From LiPW-15 sp964530925 (GTDB lineage Bacteria; Patescibacteriota; Minisyncoccia; UBA6257; 2-01-FULL-56-20), in assembly GCA_964530925.1 (NCBI GenBank), contig CAZHBZ010000020.1, forward strand, positions 1-6,871: DNA of 6,871 bases. The letters run 5' to 3'. Below, one piece after another: positions 1 to 5,895 of this stretch. Both the position numbers and the translations under genes were made by a program. The stretch's first letter is position 1, and each line of letters begins with the position of its first letter. The notes under the pieces are model-generated. The model saw only the letters and a list, made by a program, of their open reading frames with translations. It made no database searches and had not been told where the DNA came from.

Positions 1-1
1 G

Positions 2-634
2 CTGGCTTTCGGCGTTGATTCCGCGGCCCACAAAGGAGCGTTGGCCTCCGGCCGCACCATCGCAGTCCTCGCGACGGCGGTAGATAATCCGACACCGACT
101 ACGAATCTAAAATTAGCCGAAGAAATTTTAGCGAGAGGCGGGGCGCTAGTATCTGAATATCCGCCAGGCTCTCCAGCTCTCGCTCACAGATTCTTAGAAA
201 GGAACAGGATAATAAGCGGACTTTCCAGGGGAATTATTGTCGTAGAGGCGCCGGAACGATCCGGAAGTCTCGTAACCGCGCGTTTTGCAATGGAACAAAA
301 TCGGGAAGTTTTTGTCATACCTGGGCCCTCGGGGCATCGCAACTACAGGGGCTCTCATGCTTTAATTAGAGAAGGCGCTAGACTCGCCACATCCTCCGAG
401 GAAATACTTGCGGATCTCGGGTTAGTCAAAAGGCGGATTTCAATGTTCGAAGGAACTCCCGAAGAGTTGGCAGTCCTCAAAATTATAACCTCTTCGGCCG
501 AAGCCGAGTTTGACGAAATCGCAGAAACGGCTAAACTGGACTCCGCGCTCGTTGGCAGGATATTAAACTCCCTGCTTATCGCCGAACAAATCGAAGAAAC
601 GCCAAATGGCTATAAATTGGTAAGTAGTAAATAG
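2..634 (+). CDS. dprA: DNA-processing protein DprA (Smf), 5'-truncated by the window edge
   Basis: DprA binds incoming single-stranded DNA in the cytoplasm during natural transformation and loads RecA on it. The reading frame is open from base 2, so the gene starts upstream of the window; the TTG at 41 is internal. About 210 residues are visible. They show the Rossmann-like DprA core: the GVDSAAH motif, then TIAVL, then SEYPPGSP, the signature RNRIISGLS, the EAPERSGSLVTA stretch, VFVIPGP and the LIREGA motif. The last ~60 residues (from about 445 on) look like the C-terminal winged-helix domain found in many DprA proteins. The usual GxGxDxxYP segment is degenerate here (ATAVDNPTP). Family members are usually about 290-370 aa, so roughly the first third is missing from view. 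topA follows after 42 bases on the same strand, an adjacency also seen in Firmicutes (smf-topA). The stop is TAG at 632-634. Identity is secure; the state of the N terminus is unknown. Confidence 0.95.
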   Translation: MAFGVDSAAHKGALASGRTIAVLATAVDNPTPTTNLKLAEEILARGGALVSEYPPGSPALAHRFLERNRIISGLSRGIIVVEAPERSGSLVTARFAMEQNREVFVIPGPSGHRNYRGSHALIREGARLATSSEEILADLGLVKRRISMFEGTPEELAVLKIITSSAEAEFDEIAETAKLDSALVGRILNSLLIAEQIEETPNGYKLVSSK

Positions 635-651
635 TTAGCAGTAGGTAGTAG
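621..651 (+). repeat. TAG/AGTAG-rich low-complexity tract at the dprA stop
   Basis: The tract is built from irregular repeats of AGTAG and TTAG and spans the last codons of dprA (the VSSK end) and the start of the dprA-topA gap. On the + strand it carries TAA or TAG stop codons in all three frames, nine or so in 31 bases. It does not form an obvious hairpin and has no T-run, so it is not an intrinsic terminator. It may be a replication-slippage tract that fixes the end of dprA. No function can be assigned. Confidence 0.5.
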
Positions 652-666
652 ATGCAACAATAAACA

Positions 667-672
667 TATAAA
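667..672 (+). promoter_or_regulatory. Possible -10 element (TATAAA) just before topA
   Basis: TATAAA matches five of six positions of the sigma70 -10 consensus and ends four bases before the topA ATG at 677. A transcript from it would begin at or next to the start codon and have no leader. No convincing -35 lies 16-18 bases upstream, and topA could equally be read through from dprA, since no terminator separates them. This is a weak candidate that gains interest only from similar placements before rsh and parA. Confidence 0.25.
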
Positions 673-676
673 ACGC

Positions 677-2926
677 ATGCCAGCAAAAACAGCCAGCAAA
701 ACTTTAGTAATAGTGGAGTCCCCCACCAAGGCGAAGACCATTGGTTCTTTTTTGGGTTCCGAATATATAGTGGAATCTTCCATGGGGCATGTTCGCGATC
801 TCCCCAAAAGCAAAATAGGCATAGACGTAAAGAATGATTTTATCCCGCAATACGTGGTCCCCAAGAAGGCCGCGGAACATGTCGCCGAACTAAAAAAACT
901 CGCCTCCAAGGCTAAGGAAATAATACTGGCGAGCGATGAAGACCGCGAAGGGGAGGCCATCGCTTGGCACATCGCCGAGCTTTTCAAGGAATCAGGTTCG
1001 GTCAAGGATCCGGAAAAACTAAAACGAATTGTTTTTCACGAAATAACAAAAAAGGCAATCGCCGAGGCTATCGAAAATCCGAGGCGCCTGGATATGAATC
1101 TGGTTAACGCCCAGCAGGCCAGGCGCATCCTGGATAGGCTTGTGGGCTACGAGCTCTCCCCTTTCCTTTGGAGAAAGATTCGCTACGGACTTTCCGCCGG
1201 CAGGGTGCAAAGCGTAGCCGTCCGGTTGATAGTGGAGAAAGAGCGGGAGATACAAAATTTTAACATCGAAGAGTATTGGTCCATCGAGAGCAAGTTTAAA
1301 AAAGATAAATCTACTCAGATTTTTTCTGCTCGTCTGCAAGTGGCAGATGGAAAGCCGCTCGGAAAAATGTCTTTGGGAAATGAGGCGGAAGCAAAAAAAA
1401 TAATTGCCGCGCTCGACGGGGCAAAATATGCGGTCGGTAATGTAACCACCAAACAAGTAAACAGGAATCCGTCCGCACCCTTCACCACCTCCACCCTTCA
1501 ACAGGAAGCTGCGAGAAAACTCGGGTTCAGCGCCAAACAGACGATGGTCATCGCCCAACAGCTCTACGAACACGGGCATATCACCTATATGCGCACGGAT
1601 AGCCTTAATCTTTCGTCCTCCGCCGTCGCCCAGGCACAAGAGGTCATTAAAAATGAATTTGGAGAAAAATATGCGCTCTCCTCTCCTCGGGTATTCACAA
1701 ACAAATCCAAAGGCGCGCAAGAAGCGCACGAGGCTATTCGTCCGACCGACTTATCAAAACGAATCGGATCCACTTTTAGCTTAAGTGATAAGGGCCAGCA
1801 GCGCCTTTATGATCTTATCTGGAAACGCACCGTTGCCTCCCAAATGGAATCGGCGTGCGTTGAGCAAACCGCCGCAGATATCGAAACCGCCGACAGGAGG
1901 TTCGTTTTTCGCGCTAATGGGCAAGTTATAATCTTCGACGGCTTTATCCGGGTCTACACCGAAGGAAGCGACGACCAAACCGAAGACGAAGAAAACACCC
2001 TCCCGCCGCTTTCTTCTGACGAAAAAGTTTCGGCTAAAGAAATTTTGCCGTATCAGCATTTCACCGAGCCGCCTGCCAGATACACCGACGCCACCCTTAT
2101 TAAAGCTTTAGAATCGGCCGGCGTCGGTCGCCCGTCCACCTATGCCCCGACGCTTTCCACTATTCAGGAGCGTGAATATGTGGAAAAAATCGATAAGAAA
2201 TACCACCCGACGGAAATCGGAATTTTGGTGAACGATATGCTAGTTGAAAATTTCCCGGAAATCGTGGATATAAACTTTACCTCCCACGTGGAAGAAGAAT
2301 TCGATAGCATTGCCGAAGGAAACATCGAATGGGTTAAAGTCCTGAAAGAATTTTACGGCCCGTTCAAAAAACACCTGGATGAAAAGGAGGCTTCTGTAGA
2401 AAAACAGATTGAAATATCCGAGACTCCCTGCCCGCACTGCGGGAAGCCGATGCTGATAAAATTCGGTCGGATGGGAAAATTTTTGGCCTGTCCCGAACCT
2501 GGGAGCAAAGTAACCCAGCCATTGCCGGAGGAAGCGGCAAAAATAAAAGAACTCCAGGAAAAAACCAAAGGCGAACTTTGCCCGATTTGCGGGAAACCAA
2601 TGGAGGTAAAGCGCGGACGCTTCGGATATTTTTTGGGTTGCGTAGATTATCCGAAATGCAAGGGCATCTCCAAGATCTGGAACAAAACCGGATTCAAGTG
2701 TCCGAATTGTCTTTCCACCCCCGAACGCAAGGATATGCCGGGTGATGTTGTGGAAAAACGCGGAAGAGGCCGAGGTAAGCCGTTCTATGCCTGCACCCGC
2801 TATCCTGACTGCGCGTTTGTGATGAATAAAAAACCGGAAACCCAGGCAGAATTAGACGAAGGCTATAAATATTGGAAAACAAACCCTCCAAAGCCCAAGA
2901 CCTCAAAATATCCTAAAAAGAAATAA
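677..2926 (+). CDS. topA: DNA topoisomerase I (type IA)
   Basis: Type IA topoisomerase that relaxes negatively supercoiled DNA by cutting one strand through a 5'-phosphotyrosine link and passing the other strand. The 749-residue protein begins with a Toprim domain (about 8-125) holding the metal-binding E14 in VIVESPTKAK and the acidic triad D87, D89, E91 in SDEDREGEA. The central topoisomerase domain (about 140-565) includes SAGRVQSVAVRL and the active-site segment ITYMRTDS with Y304 and R306, corresponding to E. coli Y319 and R321. The C terminus carries three zinc-ribbon modules: C585/C588/C605, C635/C638/C655/C661 and C675/C678/C706/C712. The first lacks its fourth cysteine (CPEPGS where CxxxPxC is usual). 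The end is lysine-rich, as in many DNA-binding tails. E. coli TopA is 865 aa; this shorter form is normal outside proteobacteria. The ATG at 677 places the VIVESP motif at the usual distance from the N terminus, but no Shine-Dalgarno precedes it. An intrinsic terminator follows at 3015-3037. Confidence 0.98.
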   Translation: MPAKTASKTLVIVESPTKAKTIGSFLGSEYIVESSMGHVRDLPKSKIGIDVKNDFIPQYVVPKKAAEHVAELKKLASKAKEIILASDEDREGEAIAWHIAELFKESGSVKDPEKLKRIVFHEITKKAIAEAIENPRRLDMNLVNAQQARRILDRLVGYELSPFLWRKIRYGLSAGRVQSVAVRLIVEKEREIQNFNIEEYWSIESKFKKDKSTQIFSARLQVADGKPLGKMSLGNEAEAKKIIAALDGAKYAVGNVTTKQVNRNPSAPFTTSTLQQEAARKLGFSAKQTMVIAQQLYEHGHITYMRTDSLNLSSSAVAQAQEVIKNEFGEKYALSSPRVFTNKSKGAQEAHEAIRPTDLSKRIGSTFSLSDKGQQRLYDLIWKRTVASQMESACVEQTAADIETADRRFVFRANGQVIIFDGFIRVYTEGSDDQTEDEENTLPPLSSDEKVSAKEILPYQHFTEPPARYTDATLIKALESAGVGRPSTYAPTLSTIQEREYVEKIDKKYHPTEIGILVNDMLVENFPEIVDINFTSHVEEEFDSIAEGNIEWVKVLKEFYGPFKKHLDEKEASVEKQIEISETPCPHCGKPMLIKFGRMGKFLACPEPGSKVTQPLPEEAAKIKELQEKTKGELCPICGKPMEVKRGRFGYFLGCVDYPKCKGISKIWNKTGFKCPNCLSTPERKDMPGDVVEKRGRGRGKPFYACTRYPDCAFVMNKKPETQAELDEGYKYWKTNPPKPKTSKYPKKK

Positions 2927-2929
2927 TTT

Positions 2930-2955
2930 CCAATATAGCATATATGCTATATTGG
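2930..2955. repeat. Perfect 26-bp palindrome just after topA
   Basis: The half-site CCAATATAGCATA is followed directly by its exact reverse complement, starting three bases after the topA stop. As RNA it would fold into an 11-bp stem with a UAUA loop. As DNA it is a symmetric site that a dimeric regulator could bind. There is no T-run on either side, so it is a poor intrinsic terminator; a proper one lies 60 bases further on. Each strand also reads TGCTATATT, an extended -10 type sequence, so the site could hold divergent promoters. The symmetry is directly visible; any role is inference. Confidence 0.85.
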
Positions 2956-3039
2956 CGGGCTGGCGAGAAAACAGCAAAATTACACAAAGCTCGTCCGAAG
3001 TGCGCAAGAAAACTCCGCCAAATAGGCGGTTGTTTTTAA
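2944..3039 (+). CDS. Possible 31-aa basic small ORF in the topA-rsh gap (low confidence)
   Basis: An ATG inside the palindrome opens a frame that runs 31 codons to a TAA at 3037-3039, at the end of the terminator T-run. The predicted peptide starts MLYWRAGEK and ends RQIGGCF. It is strongly basic, with nine Lys/Arg plus one His against a single acidic residue, and has two cysteines (residues 20 and 30). I do not recognise it. No ribosome binding site precedes it, and the frame crosses the terminator hairpin, which would be odd for a translated gene. In a gap this size an open frame of this length can easily arise by chance. A short untranslated RNA running from the palindrome to the terminator is an equally fair reading. 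Confidence 0.12.
   Translation: MLYWRAGEKTAKLHKARPKCARKLRQIGGCF
3015..3037 (+). terminator. Rho-independent terminator after topA
   Basis: The stem CCGCC / GGCGG (3015-3019 with 3025-3029) closes the loop AAATA and is followed at once by TTGTTTTT (3030-3037). This is the classic hairpin plus U-run on the + strand. It lies 88 bases after the topA stop and 35 bases before the rsh start, so it should end topA transcription, or that of a short RNA starting near the palindrome, and separate rsh from it. An A-rich run at 3006-3012 gives limited potential in the opposite direction. Confidence 0.8.
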
Positions 3040-3049
3040 ATCCAAAAAT

Positions 3050-3076
3050 ATGCCTTATGATGAAATTCTAAGATGA
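3050..3076 (+). other. Possible 8-codon leader ORF overlapping the rsh start (ATGA)
   Basis: ATG at 3050 opens an 8-codon frame encoding MPYDEILR whose TGA stop (3074-3076) overlaps the rsh ATG (3073-3075) as ATGA, the arrangement usual for translational coupling. A second in-gap ATG pair at 3057 stops after four codons, at 3071. No Shine-Dalgarno is visible for either. If transcription starts near 3068, as the -10 candidate suggests, this ORF would not be in the transcript at all. It could also be chance, or the sign of a frameshift or sequencing error that detached the true rsh N terminus. Confidence 0.2.
3056..3061 (+). promoter_or_regulatory. Possible -10 element (TATGAT) for rsh
   Basis: TATGAT matches five of six bases of the sigma70 -10 consensus and would start transcription around 3068, about five bases before the rsh ATG. 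The terminator at 3015-3037 makes a separate rsh promoter necessary, and only 35 bases are available for it. The -35 region is poor: TTGTTT at 3030-3035 is 20 bases away and forms part of the terminator T-run. Confidence 0.35.
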
Positions 3077-4794
3077 CGGTTAAAGAATTGGTCAAAAAAG
3101 AACCTCAGGGCCAAATAGCGAAAGCTTATAAATTCGCGGAGACCGCGCACGTCAAACAAAAACGCCGGACCGGAGAACCGTATTTTATCCACGTTCTGGC
3201 CACCGCGGAGATATTGAACTCCTGGCACCTGGATGAAGCAACTATTGTGGCCGGACTCCTTCATGACACAGTGGAAGATACCGGAACCACCCCGGAAACT
3301 ATCGCCAAAGAATTCGGCGACCAGGTAGCTTTTTTGGTAAGCGGGGTGACCAAACTCGGAAAAATAAAATATCGCGGAGCCGAAGCCGAGGCAAAAGCGG
3401 AAAATCTCCGGAAAATGATTTTGGCGATTTCCGAGGATTTGCGGGTGGTCTTTATCAAACTCGCGGACCGGCTTCATAATATGCGCACACTTTCTGCGCT
3501 CCCTCCCCAGAAGCAAAGGCGAATCGCGCTTGAAACCCATGAAATTTACGCTCCCCTGGCCTACCGGCTCGGTATGCAGAATATTTCCGGCGAGCTTCAG
3601 GACATAGCCTTCCCCTATCTTTATCCGGAAGAATATCGTTGGCTTAAAGCTCAAGTCGCAGAAGCCTACGAAGCGCGCCTTAAATACTTGGAAAAACTGA
3701 AGCCCGTAGTGCAAAAAGCGCTTGAAGAAAAAGGTATTCGTTCGGCAATAATAGATTTCAGAGCCAAACGCTATTCAAGCCTCTATAAAAAACTCCTTCG
3801 GCAAAGTATGGATGTGGAAAATATCTACGACCTTGTCGCGATGAGACTGATATTAAAGAATCAGGAAGCCTGCTATGGCGCGCTCGGCATAATCCACTCT
3901 ATGTGGCCGCCGCTTCCCGGGCGCATAAAAGACTATATCGCCATGCCCAAACCTAACGGCTACAGATCCCTCCACACCACAATTATCGGACCGGAGAAAA
4001 AGATCGTAGAGTTCCAAATCCGTACCGAAGAAATGCACGACGAAGCGGAACATGGCGTTGCCGCCCATTGGATATACAAAGCGCACGGCGGAGCCAATCC
4101 GACTGCGCAGAAGCGCGTTTTTGACGAATCAAAATGGGTAGAACAGCTAAAACGCTGGCAAGAGCACCATACAGACGCGAATCCTGACGAATTTTTGGAA
4201 TCCTTAAAAGTCGATTTCTTTAAAGATAGAATCTTTGTGATTACGCCGCGCGGAGAGGTTCTCGATTTGCCTGTCGGTTCCACGCCGGTAGACTTTGCCT
4301 ATGAAATACACTCCGAAGTCGGCGATACGGCGATGGGAGCTAAGGTGAATAATCAGATTGTGCCCTTAAGCCACGAACTTCGTTCTGGAGATTTTGTGGA
4401 GATTCTTACTCAAAAAAATAAAAAACCATCCGAGGATTGGCTGACCTTTGTCAAAACTTCCAACGCAAAAGATCACGTTCGCGCCTCTCTAAGAAAAAAA
4501 CAAACTGGACTCCGAAAAATGGCGCCCTTAAAGTCCGAGATAAAAATGATTATTAAAGATCGCGTGGGACTTATAAAAGACATCGCGATAGTTATCGCGC
4601 GCTCGCATGTTAATCTTGAAGGCCTAACCACTACGCCGGTTCCCGGCGGAAATTTTCAGTCAATTAAAGCCATCTGCGATACAGCGGACAAGCAAAAAAT
4701 AGAACGCTTAATTCTAAAGCTTAAAACGATAAAAGAGGTCAGAGAAATAAGCTATCGTCTTCTTGAGCACCCAGGCGCCTCAAAAGCCCTATAA
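3073..4794 (+). CDS. rsh: Bifunctional (p)ppGpp synthetase/hydrolase (RelA/SpoT homologue), short form
   Basis: Makes the alarmones ppGpp and pppGpp from ATP and GDP/GTP and degrades them, setting the stringent response. Both active sites look intact. The hydrolase HD domain (about 15-165) has H40, H64-D65, E68-D69 and the DRLHN motif with D132 and N136. The synthetase domain (about 200-335) keeps R230 and K232, D253, Y297 and E313 of EFQIRT, plus the RIKD motif (284-287) typical of bifunctional Rel/SpoT rather than the acidic form of RelA. The usual GRxKHxYS stretch is divergent (FRAKRYSS). A TGS domain (about 385-446) keeps the EIH histidine H413. An ACT-like domain (about 488-560) follows after only some 40 residues. 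At 573 aa it is well below the usual 700-740; the missing part matches the helical and zinc-finger/conserved-Cys modules that contact the ribosome. The ATG at 3073 gives a normal N terminus leading into KAYKFAETAH. The 3' end overlaps parB tail to tail. Confidence 0.95.
   Translation: MTVKELVKKEPQGQIAKAYKFAETAHVKQKRRTGEPYFIHVLATAEILNSWHLDEATIVAGLLHDTVEDTGTTPETIAKEFGDQVAFLVSGVTKLGKIKYRGAEAEAKAENLRKMILAISEDLRVVFIKLADRLHNMRTLSALPPQKQRRIALETHEIYAPLAYRLGMQNISGELQDIAFPYLYPEEYRWLKAQVAEAYEARLKYLEKLKPVVQKALEEKGIRSAIIDFRAKRYSSLYKKLLRQSMDVENIYDLVAMRLILKNQEACYGALGIIHSMWPPLPGRIKDYIAMPKPNGYRSLHTTIIGPEKKIVEFQIRTEEMHDEAEHGVAAHWIYKAHGGANPTAQKRVFDESKWVEQLKRWQEHHTDANPDEFLESLKVDFFKDRIFVITPRGEVLDLPVGSTPVDFAYEIHSEVGDTAMGAKVNNQIVPLSHELRSGDFVEILTQKNKKPSEDWLTFVKTSNAKDHVRASLRKKQTGLRKMAPLKSEIKMIIKDRVGLIKDIAIVIARSHVNLEGLTTTPVPGGNFQSIKAICDTADKQKIERLILKLKTIKEVREISYRLLEHPGASKAL
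4739..4794. other. Tail-to-tail overlap of rsh and parB (56 bp)
   Basis: Both strands code here. The + strand carries the last 18 residues of Rsh (from V556) and its TAA. The - strand carries the last 17 residues of ParB, including its GLLRRLG helix end, and its TGA. There is no intergenic space and no terminator hairpin at the junction, so transcripts from the two sides must run into each other and share complementary 3' ends. Confidence 0.9.
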
Positions 4795-5890
4795 GTTCTT
4801 CTTTGGAATAGAACGCGATAGTGATCTTACCCGCGCCGCGGCTTTCGCGAATCGCGACTGGCGCGCCAAGCTCGGAAGCTAAACGTTCCTCGGCCATTTT
4901 TATCTCCGCCGGCATTTCCGCCTTAGCCTTCTGCTCTTCCTTTGCGTGACTATAATTTGTGGCCTCCATTTTGAGTTCTCTCGTAGTCAGCTTGTTGGCT
5001 AAAAGGTCCCTAAAAAGCTTCTCCTGAAGGGCGGCATCATCAATGGTCAAAAGAAGCCTGCCGTGGCTTTCAGTGAGCTGTCCCCTCTCGATAGATTCTT
5101 GAATCGGGCTCGGGAGATCTAAGAGACGCAGAGTGTTCGCGACCGTCTCCCGGCTTTTGCCTAGCCTTGTGGCGACCTCTCTTTGGGTCAAACGGAACTC
5201 ATCTTGAAGACGCGCGTAGGCGCGGGCCATTTCCAGAGGATTGAGATTTTCACGCTGAAGGTTCTCTATTATCGCAAGTTCCAACCTCTCTCTTTCAAGA
5301 CGCATATTGCGGATTATGGCAGGAATAGTTTCCATGCCCAGGAGCTTCGTGGCCATCAATCGCCTTTCTCCGGCAATCAGCTCGTATTCCACCTCGGTGC
5401 CGGTCTCCGTGTCTTTCTCTATCTTTGAGACGACTATCGGCTGCAATAGGCCGAATTCCCGAATGGACGCGGCGAGCTCCCGAAGCGCGTCTTCATCAAA
5501 AGTTTTGCGCGGCTGATCCGGGTTCGGATGAATTTTTGCGACTTCTATGTAATAGACGGCTTCTGCGGTTTTTTGTGGTTCGCGCTCTTTTTTTGGATGC
5601 TCAACCGGCCGCGCGACAGGAGCTGATTTTTCTTTTATTGGCGCCGGTTCTTCTTTTATTATCGGTCTAACTACTTCCTGGACCGCGGGAGCTTCCTCCT
5701 CCCAAATCGGCGCAATCTTTGCCGGAGGCGCGGTAAACACCCGGGCAGCCTCCTCTGCCGGACCCATCGGAAGATCTAAAATCGTATCGTCGGGCGGCAA
5801 AGCGGCCGGAGCCATAGCATCATCTGCTTTGCGTTGCTGATTTTTGGGGATGAGGGATTCCAGACCTCGACCTAACGGATTTAAACTCAT
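4739..5890 (-). CDS. parB: Chromosome-partitioning protein ParB (Spo0J family)
   Basis: Centromere-binding CTPase clamp that loads at parS sites, spreads along DNA and works with ParA to segregate the chromosome. The 383-residue protein starts with the short motif NPLGRGLESLIP, the usual N-terminal ParA-contacting segment. A Pro/Ala/Glu/Lys-rich, probably disordered linker follows (about 22-110). The ParB N-domain (about 112-196) carries NPDQPR (123-128) and the CTP-binding GERR motif (174-177). The central part has ENLQRENLNPLEMA (209-222) and a helix-turn-helix (about 234-257, LTQREVATRLGKSRETV) for parS recognition. The C-terminal segment (about 330-374) fits the dimerisation domain. The start is five bases after the parA stop, so translation is probably coupled in a parA-parB operon; no Shine-Dalgarno is present. 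I found no convincing parS in the window. The linker is longer than in many ParBs (B. subtilis Spo0J is about 280 aa). The 3' end overlaps rsh. Confidence 0.96.
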   Translation of the reverse strand: MSLNPLGRGLESLIPKNQQRKADDAMAPAALPPDDTILDLPMGPAEEAARVFTAPPAKIAPIWEEEAPAVQEVVRPIIKEEPAPIKEKSAPVARPVEHPKKEREPQKTAEAVYYIEVAKIHPNPDQPRKTFDEDALRELAASIREFGLLQPIVVSKIEKDTETGTEVEYELIAGERRLMATKLLGMETIPAIIRNMRLERERLELAIIENLQRENLNPLEMARAYARLQDEFRLTQREVATRLGKSRETVANTLRLLDLPSPIQESIERGQLTESHGRLLLTIDDAALQEKLFRDLLANKLTTRELKMEATNYSHAKEEQKAKAEMPAEIKMAEERLASELGAPVAIRESRGAGKITIAFYSKEELIGLLRRLGAQEDDSLFL

Positions 5891-5895
5891 ATAAG

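Noticed and set aside
41..634. Separate gene starting at TTG 41
   Set aside because: The frame is open to the window edge and the upstream residues form the conserved DprA motif FGVDSAAH, so the start is outside the window.
1030..1046. Half parS-like TTTTTCACGAAAT in topA
   Set aside because: Only the left half matches; the right half breaks the symmetry. It lies in conserved coding sequence.
1019..1729. 236-codon open frame on the - strand inside topA
   Set aside because: It lies wholly opposite topA, shows no recognisable family motif, has no start signal and has the composition of a complement shadow.
2280..2295. parS-like sequence around CACGTG in topA
   Set aside because: Only about 10 of 16 positions agree with the TGTTTCACGTGAAACA consensus, the outer bases do not fit, and the sequence is explained by the coding of SHVEE in TopA.
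2930..2955. Palindrome as the topA terminator
   Set aside because: The stem is AU-rich and is followed by CGGGCTGG rather than a T-run; the proper intrinsic terminator is at 3015-3037.
3055..3714. 219-codon Phe-rich open frame on the - strand opposite rsh
   Set aside because: Phe richness comes from reading Lys/Glu codons of rsh in reverse. The hydrolase motifs on the + strand are intact, so the real gene is rsh.
5250..5266. TTTTCACGCTGAAGG in parB, resembling parS with one extra base
   Set aside because: The inserted base destroys the dyad spacing that ParB needs, and the sequence encodes the conserved ENLQRENLN motif.
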